Positions 47,501 to 59,812 are shown, numbered from the stretch's first letter. The stretch is DNA of 64,000 nt from Latrodectus hesperus (GCA_037975125.1 CM075850.1:124027826-124091825); one strand, 5' to 3'. Numbers and translations: made by a program. Notes: a model not told the origin generated them from the letters alone.

Positions 47501-47939
47501 CTACTTATTGGTTTTACTAGCATTAAGGTCTCTGAAGAAATGAAATTATAATAAAAAGTGGTGGACATGAATTAAACCAATCAAAAGCTTTTCTAATAGC
47601 TATTTTTATTCATTTTTAGTTTAATTCATTAATTGAGCATATCTTTGTATAAATTGTGATAAATGCCTTTAATTTTATAATTTGTATTACTTCATATAAT
47701 ATTTCACATTTTCAGAATTACTTAAGTACATTAATTCTATATTTTGGTTAGCATAGTGAATTTATATTTTAACTTCTGGTAATAATTAAGTGTTGAATTA
47801 AAGTGCTTTTTATTCAGTAACCGTACTGTTAAGTAAAATAAGAAAACTTCTGTTAAAATTATAGTTTTGCATACTAATCTTTTTATGGAAATTTTTCTTT
47901 CAGAATTCCAAAGTAAAGATGGGAGATAAATTTTCTTAA
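32530..47939 (+). CDS. ATP6V0B: V-type proton ATPase 21 kDa proteolipid subunit c''
   Basis: Seven coding exons: 32530-32596, 34511-34559, 35195-35278, 38205-38352, 38499-38559, 42274-42464 and 47904-47939. All introns are GT-AG and phases agree. The product is 211 residues, close to the ~205 of animal c''. It is a membrane rotor subunit of the Vo ring that carries protons across vacuolar, lysosomal and Golgi membranes. Landmarks: [20 protein letters not shown] (45-64), [27 protein letters not shown] with the expected proton-carrying Glu98, a hydrophilic loop (about 117-135), [13 protein letters not shown], and [16 protein letters not shown] with Glu183. It ends KMGDKFS. The ATG is the only one that gives the conserved N-terminal helix. 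Introns are 1.9, 0.6, 2.9, 0.15, 3.7 and 5.4 kb. The gene converges on TRIR. Confidence 0.97.
37215..37378 (+). mobile_element. degraded SINE inside ATP6V0B intron 3
   Basis: It aligns through its length to the SINE at 20114: TTAGCACTCTGGTTTC for TTAGCGCTCTTGCCTTC, TTAGTTCAAATTTCACCTTT for TTCGAATCCCACCTTG, and GTCTAATTAGTCCTAGGAGC for GTCTAATTAGCCCTCGTGTG. It ends with GAGCAACAAAT for GAGCGACAAAC. Same strand as the gene. Confidence 0.75.
37614..37692. repeat. two adjacent hairpins in ATP6V0B intron 3
   Basis: The first is TAAATGTATGAA (37614-37625) against TTCATACATTTA (37630-37641), loop 4. The second has arms 37645-37665 and 37672-37692, 20 of 21 pairing, loop 6. Confidence 0.85.
38560..42273 (+). 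other. ATP6V0B intron 5, no insert recognised
   Basis: 3.7 kb of AT-rich intron. A 119-codon plus-strand frame (40675-41034) rich in Phe, Ile and Leu is open but has no recognised similarity and is probably chance in such DNA. No transposon ends noticed. Confidence 0.5.
42867..43095 (+). mobile_element. LINE 3' end fragment in ATP6V0B intron 6
   Basis: Reads through the same 3' region as the LINE at 2471-3110 (shared GGGTTATCGGACTTTATTAA and TAAAGTGGGTGACC, CATTGGGTTTGGAGTTAATG, then CAAACCCAATTC). It ends in the same AAG-triplet tail. It is 5'-truncated to ~230 bp and non-coding. Confidence 0.85.
43600..44430 (-). pseudogene. internally deleted mariner transposase remnant
   Basis: Minus strand. 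An N-terminal helix-turn-helix-like block (around 44010-44120, VTEKN... and [10 protein letters not shown]) is followed, without the catalytic middle, by the late-domain signature [19 protein letters not shown] text (about 43880-43960, frame-shifted) and a C-terminal [17 protein letters not shown] stretch. The similarity is to the mariner family whose best known host gene is SETMAR. Stops and frame changes are frequent. The missing DDE core means a deletion derivative. Inserted antisense in ATP6V0B intron 6. Confidence 0.75.
45295..46370 (+). pseudogene. decayed hAT transposase remnant (GTF2IRD2/SCAND3-like)
   Basis: The plus strand carries [20 protein letters not shown] (about 45805-45865) with stops around it. 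It then has a good C-terminal block at 46160-46345: [20 protein letters not shown] and [18 protein letters not shown], the hAT dimerisation region. A possible terminal repeat, CAGGCTTCTCTAAAGTGTGA, lies at 45295. Much of the catalytic region is unreadable. It sits in ATP6V0B intron 6, next to a mariner. Confidence 0.8.
46486..47475 (-). pseudogene. near full-length decayed mariner transposase (DDxD type)
   Basis: The 990-bp minus-strand interval from ATG ([17 protein letters not shown]) to TAA (GGHFENT-stop) is the size of a whole mariner transposase, but it is interrupted by stops and frameshifts. Landmarks: [20 protein letters not shown], an IFTDEK catalytic motif, and [14 protein letters not shown] followed by a C-terminal [26 protein letters not shown] segment fits DD37D/DD41D groups (maT/rosa-like); the subgroup is inferred. 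The candidate terminal repeats (near 46368-46388 and 47555-47578) match at only about 14 of 20 bases. Confidence 0.85.
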
Positions 47940-50346
47940 ATGTTTGCTATCATTATTGTGCGAGATCATTTAATCAAGCATGTCATATTTACCCCAGTTG
48001 GTGTCAGTGGATGTTTACAATTAGTGATTTTGCTATTCAGCTATGTGTGATTCAGATTCATCTATGAAAATCAGTGAACATTCCTATTCATTTCTCACGT
48101 GTATAGAATACATTTTTTTATATTTTATGTGAATTATTTATGAAAATTATATAATTGTTACTAATTTGGAAAAATGTTATTCAAATTCCTGAGAAAAAGA
48201 TAAAACTAGTCACATGATGTAAAGTGTCATGTATACAAAGTTATTCATTATAGTTGCATTAAATTGTACTTATGTGTATTTTTTTCTCTTATGAACTATT
48301 TAAAAGCAGACAGTATTGTTGTAAATACTAGACAACATATCTAATTTTATGCATATGTTTAATCATGTAGCAGACACTTTTGTAATAAATTTCCTGTTAT
48401 TAAATATTGATGTTAGGTAATATAAATCCACATTGTAATTTCTAAATAATGAACTTTGTTATAAAGTATTATATTTCATGAAAGTATTCCTACCAGGAAA
48501 TATCAACCTAATTTTTAAATATTAGTTAATAATCAGAATCAACCATATTTTTAAAAGTAACAAACTAAGTTTAAAGAAAGTGATGCAAATTAAAAGTATA
48601 ATTCTCGCTATTTAAACTAAACCTATTTTAAAATATAAGATTACTTTAATCTGATGAATTGATTAAAGCTTGAAACATGCCAATATTAAAATGTCTATTT
48701 TTTCAGCATAGTAAAAAGTTGTTTGATTATTAAATTTTATTTGACTTAATCACTCTGTAAATCATTTGATAGTTCAGTGTCAGAATATTTAAAGTATTCT
48801 TTCCAAAAATATTAATCATTAACTGAAATATTTTTCTTTGTGTATACTGACTTCTAAAGTAGAATGTATTTAATTGTAGATAAAAATGTATATTAAATAT
48901 TTGTTGAAATCATTAATAACCTACCTTTCAATGCTAAATAACTTTACAGTCAATATTAAGAATAAAAGTACACTTCCTTCCCCATATTGGATACATATTT
49001 TTAATCATGTGCCTTTGCATTCACAATTACCAGCTTAATAGTTTTTACAAAGTTTTACAAACTTTGCAGTTCTTTCCTATATTCACATAAGCACAATCTA
49101 GTATATTTTCAATTTAAACTTTAATATTTATATTATATTTGTTAAATAGATTTAATGCATTACATTCAATTGCTTGAGGAAAGGCTTTTTTAATATTAAT
49201 GAGGAGCTTTGATATACTTTGGACTTATTATATTTAGTTTTTAAATATATTATGAAGGTTTACAATCTAAATAATAAACATGCTTCCATGATTAGTAACA
49301 GCAATTTATCATAGATATGCTGTAGGAATGAAAAATTCAGTACCATTAATAATGACAAATTGATTTACTTTTTCAAGTTAGAATACATTGCATTTAGGGT
49401 GAGAACTTTTTAGAGAATGATTTCAATATTTTACAGGTTTGTCTCTATATACAATTGATTTGATGATTTATCTTTATCTACTTAGTTTTTGAGTTTAAAA
49501 CGTTTGAAGAAATGTTAAATCAAATAATAATTTTGATCTTCAGTCAAACTTTGTTTTTATCAAAAAGAAATAAATTACTTATTGCCTTGATTTCAAATAA
49601 TGTTTGATGATAAAACCTAAAATGAATTATATTAAAATCCTTTTGCATCTCAGATAAATATAGCTATGACAGTTAAGTTATCAGTTTTCAATTTTTTTAA
49701 TTTATGTATATACTAAGTTACTGTCCTGACTTCTGGTAAGTACAACTGCACTAGTTTTTTCATGAATATATTTATATTAAAAAATAGCTTATCTGAATGA
49801 TATTTAATGTTCAATAACTTCAGATTAATATGCATATTGCAAGTTTTGTTAAATTACAAATCACACAGCTTTAACTCTTAATGAGCAAGTGAAATTGCCC
49901 CTAGAAGTAGTATGTAGCATTCTACTTGAAAGGTGTAGAGTTTAACTTTCTATGTTAACATTTCTTTAGTTACTATTCTTATGCATCAAAACTTAAAATA
50001 CATTGTTGTATCAATTAATTTCTTATTATCTTTTTCCGTTTATTAATGCATATTTATTTATTTATTTTTTGAAATTTTGATAGACAAATATTTATGATTT
50101 TGATTTGATACATGTACGATGGAAAAGATGAGGAACTTAAGAGTAATAAAATGTAATTAATGAAAAATTTATTTACTCAACATCTAGTTTAAAGAAAAAG
50201 TACAAAAGTCTTAAACATATAATGAATAATAACAAATTACACAAGATTGATGTTAAGTTAGAACATTACAAATGTCACGATGAGAATGTTACAAATATAT
50301 ATATATGTACATGATTGACATAAATTTAAATAATAAAAACTCAATT
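47940..50346. other. convergent intergenic region between ATP6V0B and TRIR
   Basis: This is 3' UTR of both genes plus AT-rich spacer. A plausible poly(A) signal for ATP6V0B is AATAAA at 48384-48389. For TRIR there is an AATAAA on the minus strand at 50168-50173, about 175 nt past its stop. Neither is confirmed. No other gene seen. Confidence 0.5.
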
Positions 50347-53300
50347 TTATTTAACAAGTGGTCGAGTTTTTCCATCTTCATCACAAGCTTGCTGGCGATA
50401 TTTCTTTACTTCAGCTAAATATCGAGTCCAAGCATCAGATGTTGGTGATGGTTCCTAGAAATAAACAATTAAAAAAATAATAAGAAAGGGAACTTTGTAA
50501 GTTTAAGCACTTCAAGATCAGTATTTTTTCTACATTATTTATCATAAGACCAATAAATCATGGTACAAATATTGTTGATTACTTTGAAAATACTTTGCAC
50601 TTCATGAGAATTTTGGAAGTTCTTCTAGGATATCAGATTTCTTAATCAATAGACTATACTATTTTCTTTGATTTTAAATAATAATGAAAGATTAAATTTT
50701 CTAGATCAGTGAATCTAGTTTTGAGTTTCCAGGAAAATTTCACCAATAATAAATTTTTCTAATTGGAGTTCACAATATAATTTTAATAATTTTTATTTGC
50801 AACTAATAAATTTTATAAAACCTTAACTTCTTTAATTCATTTTCAGAAAAATTAAATTTTTAATTTGATATTCATTGTGCTTTGTTGAATAAAAAATTAT
50901 TTAAGTTTAGTTCTTAAATGTTTTTTTTCTACATTTTTCAAAAATATTTTAAGTTTTAATTATCTAGAATAATCAACTGTTACACAAAAATGGCCATTTG
51001 TAATGTAATAAGCTACTGCAAAGTTTTAAATAAAAAACTTAAAAATGAATTTTGAACAAATAAATAGATCACTTTTATATTCTTGCAATGCAATAACAGC
51101 AATTCAAATATCCATCTGCAAATAATTTGAAATACAATGTTTTTAGAAAAGTACACAATTTATAAGTACGCAAGTAATGTGGCAAGAAAATTACTGCCTA
51201 TAAACACACTTTTTTATTATTATTATTATTATTAAAAACTGCATTTAGCATTATAATATTTTTTTAACTTCTCATCAATAATTTACATTTATTTGACTCA
51301 TTTTAAAATCTTTAGATTTAATATTAACTGCACATACTTCTTTAAATATTTTTTTATCAAGCAATCAAATAACATAGCAAATTAAAACTTAATGAAATTC
51401 ATCAAACTCTAGATATTAGAGCTGTAAAAAATGTAGGCTGATTTATACAATTTAGATAATATACACAGATAAAAACTGCTGATCTTTAAAGATTATATAA
51501 ACATTCTGCAAGGAAAACAAATTTGTGTTATGAAAAACTATTTCTATGAATTTTATTTACTTAAGAAAATTGAGATTTGGATTGAAATGGAATAAGCAAA
51601 TTGAAGTCAGAAATTCAATTTCTTTACAATGAATTTTTACTCACAATTATAAATGATTCAAATCTCTGCAAATTAGGTTATAATGTCTACATCATTTCTA
51701 GACTAAAATGAAATGTATTTTAATAAACTTACACAAAATTGATAAATAAAAATGATAAGTTATAATCTCATATAGCTAAATTTTAAGTATAAATATTTAA
51801 TAAATTATATAAAGAATATAAAAAACAATATAATTATTCCAGATAAAAAACAAGAGCTTTTTGTTGTTTTAAAACCAATGTGACCACTTTTAAATTTGAA
51901 ACTAATAGGAAATTTTAAGAATGTACTTAATAAGTTCACATTTTTATTGATGAATAATATTTATACTCACATACTGATACATATTATAACAGAACTAAAT
52001 CAAAGTTGGTAAAAACAAACTATGAAAAAGTTTAGCTTCGTTGTTTAATACAGAAATATTTATATTATTAACACAATTATCATATACTCAAAATCCAGAC
52101 TAAGTGGCAAATTTTTTAAAAAATTAGAAAAAATTTGCAATATTAACAGCTATTACAGTGAACAAAATGAATAACCATTATTAAAAATATAATTTAGTCC
52201 TTTTTGTTGGAAGTTTCTTTAAATGCAAGATATTTCGAATTTCACGATAACTGATTAAGTAACATCGAAAGTCTAATTTTATTCTAAATCACGTAACCAT
52301 TATTAAGAAGCTAAATTTTGATTTAATGAATCTCATCATTCATTAGCAATAATAAAATAAAAAAGCAATTCAGTCTTTTAGAAAGTATACATTCTTATAT
52401 AGAGAATATTTGAAAAATCCAATAAATAAAATTTCTACAGCTCAAATGCAGTGTTAAAAATACTAAAGTACATTTATTAAACAAGACAAAAACTACATTC
52501 AAGTTAGTCTTACTCGAGCTTTTATTCAGAAACAAATGAAATAGTCTTTACCTCAACAGAATCTTCAGTCTTCTGCTTCTTAACCATACCAGTCTTAAGC
52601 ACCTTACATCCACGCCTTTTCACCTGAGGAGAAATAAAGCACTTCCACCATTAGCATAGTTCTTGCACTCTTAGAAAGCGTTTCTTCTTCGATCAGCCTT
52701 ACATATTATTACAGCCTGAAAGGGCAACAGTTGGCAGCATACGAAACGGCTAACTTTATCACAAACATTTATGCATTCAGTTACTTAAGAATATATGCTA
52801 CAAAGTATACAGAGTACTTAAAGCTGTAGGATTTTTATGTAAAACAAAATCAATAAAAGCCATATAAAACTTACATGTGAATAATTGTTTTGATAAGATT
52901 TTTTCAAACACAAAACAATCTCATACTTAAAAATTTTAATTCATAAGTTAACATGGCTGATCTTACAGACCTAATAGTTATTTTTCAGTAAACAAAGAAA
53001 TAATTAATATTACTTTAAATGCACAAATGTTTCTATTATTTAGTTCTAAAATATAACAGCTATATAATATATATATATATATAATATAAATAAATTTCAA
53101 ATTATATCTAAAAAATATATATTAAACTTAATAAGTCAGCTCTAGCTTAAGACAAAAATTTAATTCTTATACACTTTTAAATCTAAAACTACTAGTTATT
53201 TGAAATTTTTATAGTCCAAAACTTATTTTTTCCACAGTACTTTCAAAACTGAGCAAATTCACAATGAATGTTAAAAATCCTATACATTAATATTTTTATA

Positions 53301-56300
53301 ATTGCAGAATAAAGTAAACTACTTATTTTTGCAAAGTACATAGAACAAAATTTAGGAATGAAAATTATCAAGATTAAGACATTTAATATATTTAAATAAC
53401 CTGTTTACAAAATTTTAAATAAGTCAAGATTCAACTAAATATAAAATTGAATATAAACCGAATAGCATTTTAAAAACTACCTTTTCCTAAGAGTAATCAA
53501 GGTATGATTTATGAAAAGTTTACTGAAAACAAAACTAAGATGATATTAGCTCTTTATTTCAAAATTTAAAACATCAAACTTTATATAAAGCATCAATGTT
53601 AAAAATAATTCATAAAAATAAACATCCATAATTGCAAAATAAATATAATTGATATAAATTTTTGACTCACTTTAATGAGAAAATAAAAAAGGATTGTTAA
53701 AAATACAGTATTTACATATTAGTATCACTGTAACAATTTTAAACAAAACCAAATTAGTGTCACAGGAAACTCCGCAAAATATCAGACAACACATTAAAAA
53801 AAATTAAGATTCATATGGTGACAGAACCAAGAAAAGTTGTCTTGGTTCTTATAAAGAAAATGTTAACTAATTTTCCACCTATAATAAATTTTTTTTTAAA
53901 TAAAACACCTGAAAAAACATCTTATTGTTTTCTCTTAATGTTATAACCTGATGCGATACTTATGGTGCTAATTTAACTTGGTGAATTGGACGACATGACG
54001 CTAATATGCAAGTGCCGTAAAACTTAATTAAATACATCTTTCAATGTTAATAAAAAATTTAACACAGTTAACTTAAAATCACTAGCAATGGTTTATGATT
54101 ATTTTGGTACTATTTGAAATAAAAAACTAAACTGGTGACAGCTTAAGTAATTTATCTTGAGAGATTATAATTACACTTTTTCTTTTATACTACCAGAATT
54201 TTCAAGTATTCTTTTGGTACTTAATTCTTTAAGTGCCGTTAGAAGTACAGATAATAGCTGATATTTAATGGTCGTTTACATCCTAAATAGACTTACTCCA
54301 TCATTAAGATTTAAAATCCAGTGCCAAGCCAACAGATATCAAAATAGATTCCTTAATATGAAATTTGTTTGTCCCTCAACATATTTTTGCAAACTACAGC
54401 TAATTAGACTAGGGATTACAGTTTAAAATAGATTCTGAATCAGTATGAGCATTCAAACTGCAGGTGAGAACAGAAAGTCAGCTTGACATGCCCAAAAGTT
54501 GATAGCCACACATTCTGGGTAACTTTTACATCATACATGTTGTTGCATGCTCCCGAAGTCAGCAGTGATAGACCAGGTCCATGAGCCAGTACACCTTCAA
54601 AATGTCCAGCACCATAAGTGGATTCTCCATCAGATCTCTCCCAGAGAGATCATTACCCATTCATGACATCATACATGATATAGTTAATTAGCATGTACTG
54701 TTAAATATTTCAAAGTGAAATTAGAAAGTTAAAATAGTAACTTCTTAAGATATAAGAGATGTCTGGAGTTAAAGGATGCATTGTTGAAAGAAATTATTTG
54801 ACTAAAGAATAATTTCTTTTTCTTTAGGTGCCAGCAACTTTGAGAAGTTTTCTATCCCAGAAAAGCCTGATAATTTTTTAAGTTATGATGCCTGTGCTTT
54901 TCAAATTATCATATCACAATAATGCTAGATAGTTCTAACATATGTTTTTCATAATTTTCCATATTTAACATTATTCTGTCATGGGCAATAAAATTTATAT
55001 TATTGAAAGAGGAGAAACTAAGGTCCCTCTCTCTCGCTAACCTAAGATTTTAACTTAAGGTCTTGAAAATGCAGTCAAGTAATATTTCAAAGAGTGTTAC
55101 TAACTTACATTTTGGAGTATCTTGAGTTATTTTAAAAACATGACTCTAGCAATTTTTAAATGATTCTGGCTGTTTCATTCTTTGATTTTTTTCACATAGC
55201 CTAATTTTCCCTCAGAGATCACATAAGATAAAACTTAAGCTAAATTTATAAAAGTTGATAAGTATCTTTTTTTTAGATTTAATGCAAAAAAAATATATAT
55301 TTATCTTCCTGAGGTAATTTTTTCATTAAATTTGAAATTATTTCCTGATAAGCTGTTTGGAAAGATGTATATAATAATTTTATCCAACAATATAAAATGC
55401 TATAGATAAACAACTCTATGATGTATAAATTTATTCCATTACTGCTTACATAATTTTTAAATCAAATAAAAAACAAGTTATGGTACAAAAACTCAGATTT
55501 TACACATAAAAAAGTTTAGCAAAATCATAATGCAATATGTGCGTGTGTATAAATGAACTATAGGATTTTCACTCTGAAGAAATTTTACTAATTTATAAAG
55601 ATGTTGTAAAATATTTATGTACAAATTTAAAAGAAAGTCATTTTCTTCGTGATCAAAAAATATTAAAATCCAATTTTCTTAGGCCGATTAAAAAACTTTT
55701 TTCTAATGTATACAACAGTGAAATTTTCTTATATCTTATGCTACTTAGAAGTGTATTTTATTCTTTGTTCTTTTTAAGTGATTAAGATCAAAGTAAATTA
55801 TCAAATATCACTGACTAATATTTGATAGTTTACTTACAGCTATTATTGACATCAGAATAGACATATCACTTATTTCATTAAAAATACAAAACCAAAGTTT
55901 CAAAGAATTACGCAATTTATGAACTATATTTACATCCATTTCTAAATTCTGCTCTGTACCAAAATATATTTCATAGAAAAGCTTCTCCATACTATTTTTG
56001 AAATAGCAGGCAATTGTGTGAACACTGCTTAAACAGCATAAAACTTTTTAGTCTATTTTCCTTTAAATTTCAATATATTTTTTAGATATATAAATTTTCC
56101 TTTAGAACTTAGACGTGCAATAATCGATTTATTCTCATCAATGAAAATTTTAACCATATTATTTATTATATATCCCTTTTGTTCATAAGACAAAGCTAAT
56201 TTTTATGTCCATATTGTTCATATATATTTAATAAATAAATATGATTCTATTTGCTCTCTAGACTTCTTCATGCTTTTAGCTTTAACACAAACCATTATAT

Positions 56301-59300
56301 TTATTACACAAGTTTCTAACAATTTTAGTCTAGACAAAGGCAATTTATTTGACTAATAATCTCTGAATAAGCTAAATTATATTTAGAACTAAAGTAAAGG
56401 TTAAAGCATTTTCATTCAAATATATACAGTGATAATTGCTTTGTGTTTAGTAGCTCCATCACATAAAAAAGTTAGATGATTAATTGGCCTGTGTCCAGAT
56501 AAATAAGTGAAGTTTTAAGCTCAGAAGTTTTTTTTTACTTTGATTGATACTCCCTTAATGTTTTAATGACTCTTAAAACAAATCTTTTTTGAGCACAAAA
56601 TGAAAGTTGCAGGCTCATTCAATTTTTTACATCAATCACTACATAAATGCTCATTCATATTTTTACTAAAATCTATTCCCCATACCATTAATATCTAAAA
56701 ATATTACAATCAGATTTGTAGGTTTCAGCAATTTCAAAACAGATACTTTAGTATTATTAATCCATATCCAGCAACGATAAGAAATTTTCTACTCTCAAAA
56801 ATCACAAATACTAAACTTTTTTACTTCACAGGTTAACACATTTTCGGATTTTTAAAGATACATCAGAGTAATACCCATATTGTGTGATGAGGATGTCAAA
56901 GTTAATTACAAACGGTCCTTAGTTTGTGACTAGTTTCATCTGAAATTTAACTGCCTTATTTACAGATATTAACTGAATATTTTTTCACATACGGATTAAA
57001 AGATTTCTCAAAATATAATTAATTAGAATCTCCACTTCCAAAATATTTAAAAGATGGATAGAAAAGTGTTACCCTAATTATAAAGAATCATTGATTTAGC
57101 ACTATAATTCAATTGTTGATTTCTGACTAAAAGCCAAAATATGATATTAAAAGGATTTTATTTACATTATGTCAATCATTAGCAATGAATTCTAAGATAT
57201 ATGAATTATGATTTAAAGCTATATGCAAAAAAGATTAGTGTTTAAATTTAAACTTTGAAAATATTAAATCATAATTCTAAAAGTATTTAAAAACATATCA
57301 CAAATATTTAAAAAAGTTTCCTTTTTAAAAAATAAACATTTAAAAATTTTATAGTGCTATAAATTTTACTTTGAATCTTTGGAAATTTATAGTTAATATA
57401 AACTTTTTGCTGTATCCTAAACTAATAGCAGTCTGGTTTATTACTGAACAGAAAATCCTGTGAACACAAGGGGTTGACTTGTAATTTTAAGTAAACTATG
57501 AACTATTAAAAACATATCTCAGCTGATAACCAAACCATTTCTATCAAGATTTTAAAATGAAATCAAGATTATATGAGAAATTTTCCTATGTTGTTCAATC
57601 AAAATAGCTGTCGTAAGTAATAATTTATGTATTTTATTAAGTAAATACAGAAATATTTGACACATGTATTTAGGTTTATTGTGAATTGAAATTCTTGTAA
57701 ATTAGAAACTAAAGTTTTCATAATAATGTAAATAATTTACATTACTTCTCTCATTCTATATTGCACTGCAAACCTTTTTTAAGGTGAGTGCAACTACCCA
57801 GTTAAATGAAATCAGCTTCCATAAAAAATGTAAGTTATTGATTTGGATTTATAGTGCAGTAGTTAATACTTGCTTTGGCATTATATATGGATAATTGTTA
57901 AAGTGTTTGGATTATTTTGATTAACTAAAGGAAAATAATTAAAAAACTGATTATATACATTTCATTGACAAAGTACAAATGGTAATTTCATTAAAAAAAC
58001 ATAATAAGGTTCTTTTCCATTTCGCCGGCGCAAATCTCGCCAACGAAAATTAAGTCGCCAATTGGCGACAACACACATACACATAAAATTTTTAAATAAT
58101 GTTTTACATAAAAATTTTTTAATTTATTTATTTAATTGTTGTTCTCGTGTTTTCGCTATGCGTGGAATGATGGGTACCAGAGCCTCAATTTGTTTACTTA
58201 TTATATTAGATTACAATTTATCGGGTGATGCATATTTCAAAATCTTATTTTTTTTAAATACTTTTTATGTGAATTTGTGAAAGATATAATTTTAAAATAC
58301 GATTTTTTCTAGAGAGATTTTATGAATAATTAAATTTGTGTATATAGCAACATCGCATAAAATTATGAAATGGAAAAAAAAAAGAGTCGAAATAAAGTCG
58401 TTGACAGTAAAAGGCCGTCACATGTTTTGGAAACGTAGCAGTAACAGGTTACCAGCGGAGATATTCCCTCTAGCGCCTCTATCATTTTTGGCGGCTTTAT
58501 CGCCTGCGCCAGCGAAATGGAAAAATACCCAAAATAATCATTAAGGAAGTATCCATTTTTTACATTAGTTGAAGGGTACAACAAAGAATAAAATTAAGCA
58601 AAGTAAAAGTTAACTTATAAGACCTGCAATAAAAGTTCAGAATGATAAGAAAATTACTTAAAAATAACAAAACAAATATATTCAAATACTGCTAACTCTA
58701 AACAAAATTTCTTTTTAATAAACAAAGAAATAAATTTAATAAAGAAAAATAAATTTGTAGAATATAAGCAATTGCAATTAATAACAAAAACCTCTACAAT
58801 ATACTCTAAACATATCAAAACATAAGATTATATACACGAAAATCTAATACAACCTATTAATAGATGTAAAAATTTTACACATTTTTTTTAAATTTTATGA
58901 AGATTAAAATTTAACCATAATTTAAATTTCTAAAAAGTTATTGTTACACTTATTTAAACTTAAAAATTTCCAGAAGCAAATGTTTTATCAATGGATTCAT
59001 GAACACATTAACTGTCTAAGAATGACAACTTTACTGTAATCTATAGTTAAATACTGTAAATGCTAATATAAATCCTATTTCAATCTTACAACTGTTATGC
59101 AAGTTTTAATATTAAAATATGAAAACAATAAATAACAATTTGAGGTAATAGTTGTGTATTTAAACAAATTAATTTTATTTCACCACAAGTGACATTTTAT
59201 TTCAACTTTATCATCAAAGTGCTAAAATTGCAAATTAAACTTACAGCACTGTCTAATTTCTTAGCTTTTTCATCAGTATTTTTACTACATTCGCCATCTG

Positions 59301-59514
59301 ACGTACCACTAGTTTCACCTTTTGCCTCTTCCTCCATTTTCTTTTTAAACAGTTCAAGAAAGCTACCATCATTGGCAAAAGTATTAATGCCCTGTTTCTT
59401 GGAAGTTATGATATTAATTATTCCTGTACTACTACTACTGTTGCTATCATTATTATCATATGTATCATGATGAGATCGACGCCTACGGTCACGCTCGCGA
59501 TGAGAGTGCGACAT
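50347..59514 (-). CDS. TRIR: telomerase RNA component interacting RNase homologue
   Basis: Three coding exons on the minus strand: 59245-59514, 52552-52623 and 50347-50454, joined by GT-AG introns of 6.6 and 2.1 kb, all phase 0. The product is 149 residues. Landmarks: a basic, Ser/Arg-rich start (MSHSHRERDRRRRSHH), the conserved FANDGSFLELFKKKMEEE, exon 2 KRRGCKVLKTGMVKKQKTED, and the C-terminal block DAWTRYLAEVKKYRQQAC...DGKTRPLVK. These match human C19orf43/TRIR (about 176 aa) block for block. The human protein is reported as a nuclear exoribonuclease that associates with telomerase RNA; the role in this animal is inferred. An in-frame ATG upstream (59599-59601) could add 29 residues, but it lacks family similarity. 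The gene faces PIGV head to head. Confidence 0.95.
54365..54480 (-). mobile_element. degraded SINE fragment in TRIR intron 1
   Basis: The plus-strand text TTTTTGCAAACTACAGCTAA then TTAGACTAGGGATTACAG is the reverse complement of the SINE body (GTCTAATTAGCCCTCGTGTG then CAAAAAATGACC). GATTCTGAATC stands for GGATTCCGAACC. Same strand as TRIR. Confidence 0.65.
54515..54660 (-). other. coding-like fragment, unrecognised
   Basis: The minus strand is open for about 45 codons with low AT content: a stretch reading STYGAGHFEGVLAHGPG, then LSLLTSGACNNMYDVK. Stops sit just upstream, and no splice pair or family was identified. A processed-pseudogene or repeat scrap is more likely than an exon. Confidence 0.3.
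58008..58529. mobile_element. 522-bp hAT-like MITE in TRIR intron 1
   Basis: The terminal inverted repeats match at 22 of 25 bases: left begins GGTTCTTTTCCATTTCGCCG, and the right, reverse-complemented, begins GGTATTTTTCCATTTCGCTG. The flanking 8-mers CATAATAA (58000-58007) and CAAAATAA (58530-58537) differ at one base. No transposase. The GGTA-type start and CTCGCCAA motif recall the elements at 5146 and 21237, so a common superfamily is possible. Confidence 0.85.
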
Positions 59515-59812
59515 CTTTACAAGATTCTCAATGTTGCCGTATTCTGAAATTATAATTCTTCGGGCTCTAGTTGTTTCGAAACGAAGAACTGTTGTTGCCA
59601 AACTGAAATTTATAAGATAAGAAATTTTTTAGTTTTTCCACGCAGAAATTTACTTGTTTCCAAACTAATTCTTTAACTAATATAATGGTTCCTCACTCAT
59701 TACTGAATCGAAAATGATTTTTTAAATATCACTTTTTTATTTTTTGGCGTTTTAAGTTATATCTAAATTTAATAACTTGAACAATTGGTTTTGCAATAAT
59801 GGCAATATAACT
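59515..59812. promoter_or_regulatory. bidirectional promoter of TRIR and PIGV
   Basis: 298 bp separate the start codon of TRIR (minus) from that of PIGV (plus), including both 5' UTRs. No TATA box is obvious in either direction. A 3-codon upstream frame (ATG GCA ATA TAA, 59799-59810) ends two bases before the PIGV ATG. The start sites cannot be fixed here. Confidence 0.75.

Larger units (their letters stand above)
52624..59244 (-). other. TRIR intron 1, mostly AT-rich
   Basis: 6.6 kb intron. It holds an old SINE (54365-54480), a coding-like scrap (54515-54660) and a MITE (58008-58529). A small mixed AT repeat lies near 53065-53095. Nothing else is recognised. Confidence 0.6.

Noticed and set aside
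46368..47578. Clean terminal inverted repeats for the full-size mariner
   Set aside because: The best candidate ends match at only about 14 of 20 bases and no TA duplication is certain, so borders were not called.
59515..59601. 29-residue N-terminal extension of TRIR from the upstream ATG
   Set aside because: The extension has no similarity to the family, while the MSHSHRERD start gives the usual basic beginning; kept only as an alternative.
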